Positions 48,814 through 58,131 of a DNA stretch of 64,000 nucleotides are shown here, piece by piece. Below the pieces are notes generated by a model. The model was not told where the DNA came from, did not search any database, and saw only the letters and a program-made list of their open reading frames with translations. Location of the stretch: the NCBI RefSeq assembly GCF_021390245.1, contig NZ_JAJUXH010000004.1:366417-430416 (forward strand), given 5' to 3'. Source of the DNA: Dyadobacter sp. CY323. GTDB taxonomy: Bacteria; Bacteroidota; Bacteroidia; Cytophagales; Spirosomataceae. Positions within the stretch are counted from its first letter, which is position 1; each line of letters begins with the position of its first letter. The translations under genes were made by a program, and so were the position numbers.

Positions 48814-50483
48814 GGCAGTTGCAGAACTATCCTACAAATTGAATCTGAGGAATTTTAATATCTGACTTGTGAGATTCTCAAAATTTCAAGGTAAAAGCAA
48901 TCGAGGGCTTCAAAAATGCGCCGGTTAGTGACCCATGGTCTCCATTGCTGCTCCATTTGTCAATTTCCTTTTGAATGTTTTAAGGTACTTTTTGAGGTTG
49001 AAGCAGGTCACTGCCATTAGCATCACCTTATGTGCTGCGGCTTTTCCTAAGACATTGATTTTGCTTAATCCGTAATGATGGATCAGGCTTCCAAACACCG
49101 GTTCTACCTACTTTGCCGGACTTGTTTCTTCCGTTTCCCTCGCCTGCTGAATTGTCTTTCATAGGCTCGGTGATAATAATCTTCGTAAGCTGTCGTAAAT
49201 ATTCTTTTAAATAGAGACTTAGGTGTGCAGGATTCTTTTAGAACACAGGGAATGCAATCCTTTTTTGAAGCCCGGTAGTTTTTGATCAGCTTCCCGTCAG
49301 ATGTTAGATCGAAGCCTTTAAAAGGAATTGTCTTCCCCATGGTACACGTAAAAACATCTTCTTTCCTGTTATAGGTAACCCATTCTCTTTCTGGTTTATA
49401 CTTGCCAAAAACAGGGATCCAGGGTGTGACATTTCTCAGTTCCAGGAACTCGTAATTGAAACCATTCGAGTATCCTGCATCTGCTAGGAGCTCTGTCATG
49501 CAAAGCTCATTTGCTTTCAGTCGGCTTTGAACTTGTAGAGTCATTGCTGGCAGATACTGACTGTCTCTTCCATCTGCAAAGTCGGCTTGTATATGGCTGA
49601 TTACGCCCTGACCTGTATCTACTGCCATGCTGCAGTGATAATTAAGTTTTCTTGCCTTGCCAGGCTTTACCGAAATACGAGCATCCGGATCATGCCGATT
49701 ATAATGCGTTTTATTGCTGAACAACTGTGCTTTTTCATGAGAAGCGCCGCTGGCTCCGACCGGATTTTTACGCAGTTTATCATGAATATGTTTAACACGC
49801 TTCAAATGATGCTGCGGAGCAGTGATCAACCCCACCGTGGAAGTTACAGCAGTGCTTGTTTGATTTTGGTTTTCGGCGTCTACGGCGTCAAAGTGCCTTT
49901 CAATAGACTGAAAAGGTCTTTTCAGTTCAAGGCTTTCCATTGAAGCATTCGCCTTAATGGGAGCCGAACCCATGGCCTGGGTATGTCCACTGACCATACC
50001 CTTATCAACACATAAAGAAAATATCTTATTGAACAGAGACTCAAAAACGGTAGCTGGATATAATTGTCTGGTCCGACTGATGGTCGAATGCCCGGGTAAT
50101 TGCTCGTCAATATCATAGCCCAAAAAGTAAAGAATGTCCATGCGCATCAAGCATTGATCTAACAATTTGCGGTCAGACGTTATATTTTCCAGGTAACCGA
50201 CCAGCATAAGCTTAAACCGGGTCGCCGGGTGAAATACCACTGGGTCAATCGATGGGTTTCCGTTGCGACCATACAGGTCTCGGGTATCTCTGTATATGGA
50301 TTGTAGATCCAAAGTCTCTCTGAGGCTCCTATAAAAATTATCCTTCGAGATCCACTCGGATAATTGGAAGCTCATAAACAACTTTTCGGAGTAATTTTTT
50401 CTTCCTTGCGTTCCTGAAGTTACAAAAATCAAGGCAGTTATGGAAAGGATTTAGGCTGTTTTTCATTGAGTTCTGCAACAGCC
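48814..50483 (-). mobile_element. IS1182-family element with 8-bp target duplication
   Basis: A 1670-bp element. Terminal repeats are GGCAGTTGCAGAACT at 48814-48828 and, inverted, GAGTTCTGCAACAGCC at 50468-50483 (one mismatch over 15 bases). ACGGTGGT stands immediately outside both ends (48806-48813 and 50484-50491), a clear 8-bp target-site duplication. The single gene is a frameshifted transposase. The duplication block is the same ACGGTGGT that is uninterrupted in the dispersed repeat at 20782. Confidence 0.85.
48925..50432 (-). pseudogene. IS1182-type DDE transposase with a late frameshift
   Basis: The main frame (50432 to 49104, 442 residues) starts near FQLSEWISKDNFYRSLRETL and carries transposase motifs (PFKGFDLTSDGKLIKNYRAS, DCIPCVLKESCTP, ADAGYSNGFNYEFLE). 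It stops at RKKQVRQSR. One base appears missing there: a neighbouring frame goes on VEPVFGSLIHHYGLSKINVL, then GKAAAHKVMLMAVTCFNLKK to TAA at 48925. The lost part includes the V-E-P-V-F-G motif, which in this family carries the last catalytic Glu, so the short product is probably inactive. A sequencing error is an alternative. Confidence 0.8.
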
Positions 50484-50611
50484 ACGGTGGTATTTCTGAA
50501 ATTCTATCAGCATGTCAGATTTCAGCAATTTGCTTGGAATAGAGGCTGATGCATGGCCTTTTGGTACATTAATTACGAATGGCAGCCACCTTTAAATGTA
50601 ATTGCTGACAT
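50484..50611 (+). repeat. Dispersed non-coding repeat, copy 2 (interrupted by IS1182)
   Basis: It aligns with 20782-20926, sharing ACGGTGGTATTT, GAAAT-like, TTGGAATAG and CACCTTTAAATGTAATT. The IS1182-type element is inserted at its left end. Confidence 0.6.
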
Positions 50612-50786
50612 TGACCCGTCCCGGAAAGTGTTCCCACAGCCAGGCTAATACTCAAAGGAGGGAAGGATAGGGAAAGCACTGCTTACCAGTAGCATTTTCG
50701 ACCAGTATAATAGCTGGCTTCCAATTACGTGACGCCTACCCAACTAGCCAGCAAATCTTTGGTCAATATGACGTAACTTGCGCGCT

Positions 50787-51203
50787 ATGGGTAATCTACC
50801 CTCTCATCTGGAAAAGCCAAGGAACGTGTACTTAGTCGATGACGACCTAGACGATCGATTTCTGGTTTACCAGGCCCTGATGCAGGTAGTCCCCAAAGTC
50901 AATGTTGTAGAAGCGATGGATGGGCAGCATTTCTTTGAGATACTCGAAGAAGGTTAATTAGCCCTTCCTTCCTTGATCATACTGGATGTTAACATGCCGC
51001 GAATGAATGAATTAGAAACCCTGACGCAGATTAGGTCCACCGCTTTGCTTTCGATGGTTCCTGTTGTTATGTATTCTACTTCTGAGGACCTAGTACTCAT
51101 CAAGCAAGCTTATGAAATCGGAACTTCTACTTTCGTTACCAAGCCAAAGTCTTTTGATGGTCTAATAGAAATGATAAGTCAAATAACCACTCATTTTCTA
51201 TAA
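50787..51203 (+). pseudogene. Response regulator interrupted by one stop codon
   Basis: From ATG 50787 the frame reads NVYLVDDDLDDRFLVYQALM, then EAMDGQHFFEILEEG, then TAA at codon 57 (50955-50957), and continues in the same frame LALPSLIILDVNMPRMNELE to a stop at 51203. The acidic pair, phospho-Asp (LDVNMP), Ser/Thr and Lys (FVTKPK) of a receiver are all present on either side. Restored length would be 138 residues. It is a nonsense pseudogene, or a sequencing error. Confidence 0.8.
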
Positions 51204-51265
51204 TGGAATGTTGCAGTGGCCTTCGTTTTTAATAACTATGCAAATTAACACAAGCCCAGTAGCGA

Positions 51266-51540
51266 TCAAGCTTGGAGCAGGTGCTGGATCTCATTGGCCA
51301 GTGCAGGTATTGAACTCTTCTGGGAGATGAATTTTTTAACGCCGATCTGCTCAAGCCTTGGCTTCCATTGATCGGGTTTTGAGGTGGAGTAAATAATAAT
51401 GTAGGGATGGTCAAATTCTTGCAGTTTTTTTAATTGCACTAAACACTCATCTCCATTGATCCTCGGCAAGCTGATATCAATAAAGACATATCCAGGTGGG
51501 GTTACAGGATTGCCACTGAAATGAGCAAGTGTGGCAAGAT
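51266..51540 (-). pseudogene. Response-regulator remnant lacking its N-terminus
   Basis: The minus strand reads NPVTPPGYVFIDISLPRING, then DECLVQLKKLQEFDHPYIII, then KFISQKSSIPALANEIQHLL, covering the phospho-Asp (FIDISLP), Ser (YSTSKP) and Lys of a receiver. Upstream, a stop in frame precedes any start and the first strand with its acidic pair is not found. Roughly the first 35-40 residues are missing. Confidence 0.6.
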
Positions 51541-51818
51541 TCGTTCTTTTTTCCCATGATTATAAGGCCAGATGAGCTAATCCGTACGTACTCTGTGTAG
51601 AGGATCTGTGGCAGCATACCTTTCAAATCGTGATGATGAAATTTCAGGACCGCTGGCAGGTTTGCAGATTGCGCTGAGCAATGATTAGATTCCATTAACA
51701 GCGTTACATCAAAATATAGATGCACTCCACTGTACGTATTCCGGCTATCGGACGTTGACACTTGCAATATTTTACAAAAGCTTGGATGTTTGATAAATAT
51801 TGGGTTGACTCAAATGAA

Positions 51819-52217
51819 TCATGTGCTAAATATTTGGTTTATTGTTTCCTTTCTTAACGGTTTTGAATAATAGCCCTGCACAAGCGGGTGTTTTTCCGCC
51901 TTCTCTTTGTCTTCTGGGTCGATGGATGAAGAAAGGATAAATATGTCGTATTGTGCTTGGAGCCCGGAAGGGAACGAGCTGAATTTATCCAGAAATTCCC
52001 AGCCATTCATCACCGGCATGTTGATATCCAGAAAGAGGGCCGTGCTCAGGTCTTCTGTTCTATTGCTAAAGTCTTTCTTGATCCATTCCAGTGCTTTTTC
52101 GGGTTCAGTAAAGAGTTGAATGCGGGCGTGGGGTGCAATAGAAGCAATGGCATATTTGCAAATGAGGTTATTACCGCGATCGTCATCGACGACAATGAAT
52201 TGAGAGGGCAGTTTCAT
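51819..52217 (-). CDS. Single-domain response regulator, partner of the large hybrid kinase
   Basis: A 132-residue receiver (FIVVDDDRGNNLICKYAIAS; phospho-Asp in ALFLDINMPVMNGWEFLDKF; Ser in FILSSSI; Lys in GYYSKPLRK). All key residues are intact. Its ATG overlaps the stop of the 1010-residue kinase by four bases, so the two are translated together and are almost surely a cognate pair. There is no output domain, so it may act by protein contact or in a phosphorelay. Confidence 0.9.
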   Translation of the reverse strand: MKLPSQFIVVDDDRGNNLICKYAIASIAPHARIQLFTEPEKALEWIKKDFSNRTEDLSTALFLDINMPVMNGWEFLDKFSSFPSGLQAQYDIFILSSSIDPEDKEKAEKHPLVQGYYSKPLRKETINQIFST

Positions 52218-55200
52218 GGGATAGGGGTGCGGAACGCGTTCGAACTAAATTCAACCTTAAATTCGGTGCCTTGATTAACTGCACTGTTAACGGCAATTTT
52301 CCCCCCGAGCATTTCTACTTGGGTCTTGACCATAAACAATCCCATCCCTTTTCCTTCCACATGGTAGTGGAAGCGCTTGTAGAGACCAAAGAGTTGCGCA
52401 CCTTTGCCAGCCAAGTCAATTCCCATACCATTGTCCCGAAGGGAAAGGCCAACCTGGTCCTGGTCCAGGCTGCTTTTTATCGTGATCACTGGGTCAATGT
52501 CCTTCCGGCGGTATTTAATACTGTTCATGATCAGGTTTGAAAGGATGCTGTGTAAATAACTTTTCAGGGTGAACAATTCGCCTACAGTGCTAAAATCGGT
52601 TTCTATCCGCACATTTTCTTTTTCAATGATGTTTTGAATACTCGAGCTGATTTCATCTATCACTTGCTGCAAAGAAACCCGCTCCCTTTTTTCGCTTACT
52701 CCCCGTTTAACTTGTAAAATCGAGTTAAGGTCTGAAACGACATCGTCGAGACGTTTGACATTCACCAATATCTCATTCACAAACTGCTGCTTTACTTCCA
52801 TAGGGTAGGTATCCTGGTTTACCAGCTCGGCTAAGCCGATGATATTTGCGACCGGGGCTCGCAGGTTGTGTGATACAATGTAAGAGAACTGTTCAAGGCC
52901 CTTGTTGGATGTGATGAGCTCATCCGTATATTTCTGAAGGCTTTTGTTAAGTTCCTTAAGTTCCAGTTCCGAATGCTTGCGTTCACTAATATCCCGGAAA
53001 TACACCGATAACCCATTGGCGGATGGGTATGCTGTTACTTCGAACCACGCCTGGTCCCTTTCGTAAAAGGATTCAAAATGCTGGATCGCATTTTGCTTGA
53101 CAGCTTTATGGTAGTTATGATGGAATTCGGTGTCCACGATGTCGGAAAATACATCCCATACAACCCGGCCTAATATTGTATCCTTGGGACAGTTTAGCAT
53201 GGTCTCTGCTTCCTTATTCCAGTAGGTTACAATCCAGTTCTTATCCAGTGCATAAAACCCGTCCCCTATACTTTCCAGGATGATATTCTTTTCCTCAAGC
53301 GCTTTAAGCACTTCTTCTTCAGCCTGTTTTTCCCTGGTAATATCATTGGCAAAACATGACAGGCCGACAAGCATATTGTTTTCCCTTATCGGATGAATGG
53401 AAAATCTAAAATGATTGCACGGGCCGTTAAAATGAATTTCCTTTTCAAATTTCAAGATTTCCCCACCTAACGCCCTGGCATTGATTTGCTCCCAGTCTGA
53501 CTCAGAGCCCGGATCAAACTTGCCCAGAGATTCCAGGATGCTATAGCCGGGACGTAAGTCTATGCCAAACCTTTCTTTCATCATATTTTTAAGCGCATCG
53601 TTATAGGTAATGAAGTTCAGGTCTGTGTCGAGTGAATAGATTAATGCATCCGTATTGTTGATGATCGCGTTCAGGTTCGATTCTGAGCGCTGGAGTAGCT
53701 CTTGTGCCAGCTTGCGATCGGTAATATCCCTCATGGTCAGGCTGAGCCCCGTGATCTCCCCGTTTTCATACACCGGGACGAACATAACGCTTAGCCATTT
53801 CCTCTCCGCGTCGATAAGCTCATATATATGATCATACTGCCGCGTCTTGCCGGATAGTATACTGGTGATCACCTTTTTGTAATCAGCGCTTTTGTCCTTG
53901 CTTACGGCATCAAATAAGCTGCCGCCGACTTCAATTTTCCCTCCTGTGCTTATCTTATAGAAATTGCTGGCCCTGCTATTGAAGTACTTGACTACCGCCT
54001 GGGTATCGGCCAGGATAAAACCTTCCATGGAATTTTCAAAGATTGCCCGCAGGTTGGACTCCGAATTTCGCAGGGCTTGCTGAGTTTTTTTAATTTCCGT
54101 CACATCGTGCAAGACGCCGTATAAATTCACGGGCTGCCGCTGGCTATTGAGCTCAATATGGGTTTGCGCATGCAGGTGCCTGACTTGCCCATCCTTTCTG
54201 ACGATCCGGTAGTAGTAATCAGCGGCATGCAGGGAATCAAGTGCGTCCTGGTTCTGTTTCAATACGTATTCAACATCATCAGGATGTATGAAGGATATCC
54301 ATGAGGCCGCACTTTGGATATTGTCCGTTGGCGACAAACCACAAATCCGGCATGCTTCATCGGAGAATACACTGGTCTGAGTCGCTAAATCAAGTTCCCA
54401 GCTGCCCAAATGGGCAACGGCCTGGGCCTGGCTCAGACGCTTTTCCTTGTGTTTGAGCTGCTGTTCGGCCAGGACCGATTCTGTCACGTCCCGGAAATTG
54501 TCGATAATCCCGTTTATGGCGGGTTCATGCAACAGGTTGGTGACCGTAGCCTCAATCCAGCGCCAGGTGCCATCTTTGTGCAGCATCTGCCCGGTATGCC
54601 CTTGTATGGGTACGCCCGGACTAGCAAGAACTTTCATCAGGACCTTAGCGTGTTCTTCCACGTCGTCAGGATGTGGCAAAGTAAAAAGATCCAGGTTAAG
54701 GAACTCCTGAGGGGTATATCCCAATACATTTTTAACGGCCGGCGAAACGTAGGTTGGCTGGGCCTGCGCATTGAGCAAGACAACGGCGTCCGTGCTGTTT
54801 TCCACCAGCGTTCGGAAACGCTTTTCACTGTTGGTCAACTGTTCGAGCATGTCCTGTTGCTCTTTTTTAAGCTTGTATTTTTCCAGGCTCTGCTGTATTG
54901 CGAACGGCAAGCGGCCGGGCTGGTCCTTTATAATGTAATCATCCACCCCCAGCAGCAGAAGCTCTTCCGCCACTTCATCGGACACTGCATTGGAGACGAT
55001 AATGAAAGGGATTTTCAACCCGCTCTCCCGTAGACTCTCGACTGCCCCTGAGCAATGTATATCGGCCAGCGTATATTCAGCGAGGATAACATCTGGCTGG
55101 AAACCGGTTAACGCTGCTACATATTGATCCCCGTTGCAGGCAACGCGTATCTCGGCGTTTAAATTCGCTTTTTTCAAGACGTGTTTGGCTACAATTACCT

Positions 55201-55246
55201 CTGCCTCTGAATCTTCCAAGTACACTATTTTCAGATTGCTCTTCAC
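52214..55246 (-). CDS. Large receiver/multi-PAS sensor histidine kinase
   Basis: A 1010-residue protein. Domains: N-terminal receiver-like (residues 1-125), then about five PAS domains (first at about 145, with FRTLVENSTDAVVLLNAQAQ; the last with LESIGDGFYALDKNWIVTYW near 650), a HisKA dimerization helix with the phospho-His in FSYIVSHNLRAPVANIIGLA (about 785) and a C-terminal HATPase (NSIKYRRKDIDP, DNGMGIDLAGKGAQLFGLYK, GKGMGLFMVKTQVEMLGG). The receiver has Glu57 (ILAEYTL) where the phospho-Asp should be. There is no membrane segment, so it senses an internal cue. The partner receiver follows with a 4-base overlap. Confidence 0.93.
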   Translation of the reverse strand: MKSNLKIVYLEDSEAEVIVAKHVLKKANLNAEIRVACNGDQYVAALTGFQPDVILAEYTLADIHCSGAVESLRESGLKIPFIIVSNAVSDEVAEELLLLGVDDYIIKDQPGRLPFAIQQSLEKYKLKKEQQDMLEQLTNSEKRFRTLVENSTDAVVLLNAQAQPTYVSPAVKNVLGYTPQEFLNLDLFTLPHPDDVEEHAKVLMKVLASPGVPIQGHTGQMLHKDGTWRWIEATVTNLLHEPAINGIIDNFRDVTESVLAEQQLKHKEKRLSQAQAVAHLGSWELDLATQTSVFSDEACRICGLSPTDNIQSAASWISFIHPDDVEYVLKQNQDALDSLHAADYYYRIVRKDGQVRHLHAQTHIELNSQRQPVNLYGVLHDVTEIKKTQQALRNSESNLRAIFENSMEGFILADTQAVVKYFNSRASNFYKISTGGKIEVGGSLFDAVSKDKSADYKKVITSILSGKTRQYDHIYELIDAERKWLSVMFVPVYENGEITGLSLTMRDITDRKLAQELLQRSESNLNAIINNTDALIYSLDTDLNFITYNDALKNMMKERFGIDLRPGYSILESLGKFDPGSESDWEQINARALGGEILKFEKEIHFNGPCNHFRFSIHPIRENNMLVGLSCFANDITREKQAEEEVLKALEEKNIILESIGDGFYALDKNWIVTYWNKEAETMLNCPKDTILGRVVWDVFSDIVDTEFHHNYHKAVKQNAIQHFESFYERDQAWFEVTAYPSANGLSVYFRDISERKHSELELKELNKSLQKYTDELITSNKGLEQFSYIVSHNLRAPVANIIGLAELVNQDTYPMEVKQQFVNEILVNVKRLDDVVSDLNSILQVKRGVSEKRERVSLQQVIDEISSSIQNIIEKENVRIETDFSTVGELFTLKSYLHSILSNLIMNSIKYRRKDIDPVITIKSSLDQDQVGLSLRDNGMGIDLAGKGAQLFGLYKRFHYHVEGKGMGLFMVKTQVEMLGGKIAVNSAVNQGTEFKVEFSSNAFRTPIP

Positions 55247-55924
55247 TTTTGTTGTATTTATATATGACTTAGCAGGATCTTTGTTGTTCTAAGAGATTTT
55301 AAATTACCCCATTATCCCCGGAATGTAGAAATAATTTCGTCGAAAATGCATATATTTTTGACGCTTCAACAGAATGTGGCTGCTGGAAGCCATACTTGTT
55401 TTGAATGGATAAGGTCTTACATAACATGAATTTCAGCAATAGCATTAACCGTGGGGCAGGCATTGAATATATACCTAAGCCCGGTCACTAAGTTTGGTTT
55501 AATAAAAGCACTTTCAGTTAGGCATAGGGCCTTAGGCTGCTTAAAATTACTATCCATTTGAAGCGTCATGACGTCAGAAGACACGAAGGATTTTTCATAC
55601 CAAAAGCATAGCATATCCGATATTGGGGAGATCAATTAGTGGTCATGAAATATGCAGCACAAAAACGCAAGCCGCCGGTGCCAGTTTCAGCCTGAGCAAT
55701 GGAATGGCACATAGTTGCTGAGTTTTACGGTGTTAACGGACAGTTGACGTGGCCCGGTTTGTCTCAGTGAGCCAGCCGTATGGTTCAGGGGCGTTGCAAT
55801 TCACCCCGGGTCCCTCCATAAATCACTCCGACCTGTTCAAGCCGGTGCTTACACTCACCCGGGATTGATGTTAACGGGTTATACTACTTATACGTATTGT
55901 TTCCCAAATTTGCCAGCTGAGCAG
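55247..55924. other. Intergenic stretch, no gene recognised
   Basis: About 680 bases between two minus-strand signalling genes. A 72-codon minus-strand frame at 55417-55635 is open but shows no family resemblance and was not called. No repeats shared with the rest of the window were noticed. Confidence 0.45.
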
Positions 55925-56320
55925 TCAGGTCTGATAAATATTCGCAATTGTATCTGAAAGCTCCTGATAACAAGCTGGTTTATGAAGAAATCCGTCGAAA
56001 CCATTCGCCGGGTCAAATTTGCCGGTTTGGTTATTAGTGCCCCCGGTTAGCGCAATGATGCGCACCTGCTTTCCCCAAACCTGCTTGCGGATGTGCCCGC
56101 ATACTTGAAAACCATCCAGGACTGGCTTTTCGATATCCAGCAAGATCACATGAGGGCTGAACGTTTCCGTCAGCTTGATACAATCACTTCCACTGTTACA
56201 AACCTGGACCTGATACCCCATGGCGACCAGCAACATACCGGTCATATAAGATTGTTCCTGATCGCTGTCTACTAATAAAACGCGGATCATTGAGTTAAGC
56301 TCTTTATCGGGACTTGCCAT
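55925..56320 (-). CDS. Single-domain response regulator
   Basis: A receiver of about 131 residues (start at MASPDKELNSMIRVLLVDSD; an inner ATG at MIRVLLV is equally possible). Acidic Asp in LLVDSDQEQ, phospho-Asp in VILLDIEKPVLDGFQVCGHI, Thr in IIALTGGTNN and Lys in FLHKPACY are present. It has the length and shape of CheY-like receivers with no output domain. It stands alone on the minus strand. Confidence 0.85.
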   Translation of the reverse strand: MASPDKELNSMIRVLLVDSDQEQSYMTGMLLVAMGYQVQVCNSGSDCIKLTETFSPHVILLDIEKPVLDGFQVCGHIRKQVWGKQVRIIALTGGTNNQTGKFDPANGFDGFLHKPACYQELSDTIANIYQT

Positions 56321-56450
56321 AACATAGAAATTCGATGAGTGGCGCCTGGATAACATTCATGCCAGAAGGTTAAGAAGTTCTGTTCCAGGTCGTGATGATT
56401 AAAAGTATATTCGGCCCGACAGCAACGCCTGACTATTTCAATTATACCTT

Positions 56451-57611
56451 TCATTGTTTTTTACTGGTCATTTGATTTGCAAACCCATTCTCACTTTTTG
56501 AGGAAAGTAGCAGGAATTGTAAAGTAAACAATACCATGATGCCCGGCCAGAGTTGTAACAGCTCGGAGTCCGTTAGCCAATCAGTCACATACACGTCCAA
56601 GCTAATCGAAAAAGTAACGAGTAGCAGTGTAATGGAAAATGCGGTTAGGTACGGTTGGGGCCGCTCCTTGCTGGCCAGGAAAGATAGGATCAGTGCCAGC
56701 GAGGTTAGGAAATTAGAGGCCGTCCACGGTCCATTTTGAAGAATACTGATCCAAATGCAACAATAGGCAAGAAGAAGAAGCATTCTTTTTCTGTCGATTA
56801 ACGCAATCCGGACCAGGTTGGTAACCCAAATCAAGCCGAAAAAAAAGGCCGCAACAGCATATAAATCCCACAAATTCACGCTTGATACCCATGATTGTCT
56901 GACGCGGGTCGCCGCATCGGCGACTGGCCCAAGGGCTGACAGCAGTGAAATGGCCCAATCACTGTACACTCGGATAAAATAATCGATGCCTGTAAAATAC
57001 AAAGGAATGATACACATGATCAATGCCCAGATCACTAAATGAAACAAATATTTACGCCTGTTCGGATAGAAGACAAACAGTGCTGCAAACAGGATCCCAA
57101 ATGGGTGCAAGCAGCCGGCTAGGACCGGATACAACGCTGCGCTCCTACTCCGGCCCCTTTGGAAGGATGCCAGGGTCAGTAGGCCTAGCGCGCCAAGCAG
57201 TGGGTCATGTAGTTGAAAGTTTAATGAGATGGCTAATTCTGCTAAAATCAGCCACCAAAACAAAATCTTATCCGCAGGACTGATCGGTAAATACTTTATC
57301 GAATAGAAAAGGATGCACGATACGATTGATAACCACAAGACCATACCTGTGGCTATGCTTAAAAAACTGAAGGGTGCAAATAAAATGGAGACAATCGGGT
57401 GGTAGCCATACGTGCCCGCATACTGGCCTGGATAATGCAGATACAGGTTTTGTTGTTCAGCCAAATGTTCAAATCCAGCTCTGAGTATCAGGAAATGATT
57501 GTACTTAACAGGCCCAAAGGCGTATTGCCAGAAACTAGCGAGTATACTAACACCCACATAAAATGCCAGGATAACCTTCTGCTCGGAGAAGATTATAGCA
57601 ATTCGGTTCAT
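56451..57611 (-). CDS. GT87-like polyprenyl-phosphate-mannose-type glycosyltransferase
   Basis: A 386-residue integral membrane protein with about ten membrane segments. After the first (VILAFYVGVSILASFWQYAF) comes a loop (YLHYPGQYAGTYGYHPIVSI, then LFAPFSF) resembling the periplasmic loop of the GT87/DUF2029 family, in which a tyrosine-rich, proline-containing motif precedes the next helix. Such enzymes transfer mannose-type sugars from a lipid carrier. Substrate and acceptor are unknown. The gene has no evident partner. Confidence 0.75.
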   Translation of the reverse strand: MNRIAIIFSEQKVILAFYVGVSILASFWQYAFGPVKYNHFLILRAGFEHLAEQQNLYLHYPGQYAGTYGYHPIVSILFAPFSFLSIATGMVLWLSIVSCILFYSIKYLPISPADKILFWWLILAELAISLNFQLHDPLLGALGLLTLASFQRGRSRSAALYPVLAGCLHPFGILFAALFVFYPNRRKYLFHLVIWALIMCIIPLYFTGIDYFIRVYSDWAISLLSALGPVADAATRVRQSWVSSVNLWDLYAVAAFFFGLIWVTNLVRIALIDRKRMLLLLAYCCIWISILQNGPWTASNFLTSLALILSFLASKERPQPYLTAFSITLLLVTFSISLDVYVTDWLTDSELLQLWPGIMVLFTLQFLLLSSKSENGFANQMTSKKQ

Positions 57612-58131
57612 TTTGTAAAACGGTTGTTAGAGGGGTAGATCCAAAATCCTAATTTAAAGTTATCCGAAATGAAATGGTGATGGATGTAGCGTTATTTATA
57701 ACTTCTAATAATATTCTAATATGCAGGCACTGGTGCCGATTCTATTTTTGCGACCAGACCTTAAATGGTTTGTTGCAAAAAAGAATGAATTTGTGCCGGA
57801 AAGCAGGCATAGGGCACGATTCCGGAGACGGCAAGGATTATTGAGTCAACGTTTGTTATATATGGAACACCTTTCTTCCTAATTGGCCGGGCCGCATATT
57901 AGGTGCGACCGCGGCGGAAATTTTAGAGCAGTTTGAAGCTAAGATATGATCGTGGCCACGAGGGGGGCAAACTAGTTGGAACAGAATTTACTCTAATTAG
58001 TCCTTTGTGACGGGGGCCTTGATGGCTGGGTGTAGTTGGTTGGCCTGAAACCAGCGCGGTTGGGTCCAAGTGATAGCTCGGAGCCAAGGTATAGGAAAGT
58101 TTTTTTGCGCTCACATACAGTATGTTTCACA
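57612..58131. other. Intergenic stretch between divergent genes
   Basis: About 520 bases between the glycosyltransferase and the kinase start. It should hold both promoters. No gene or clear repeat was recognised. Confidence 0.5.

Noticed and set aside
55417..55635. 72-codon minus-strand frame
   Set aside because: No domain pattern and no neighbour relationship; kept only as part of the intergenic description.
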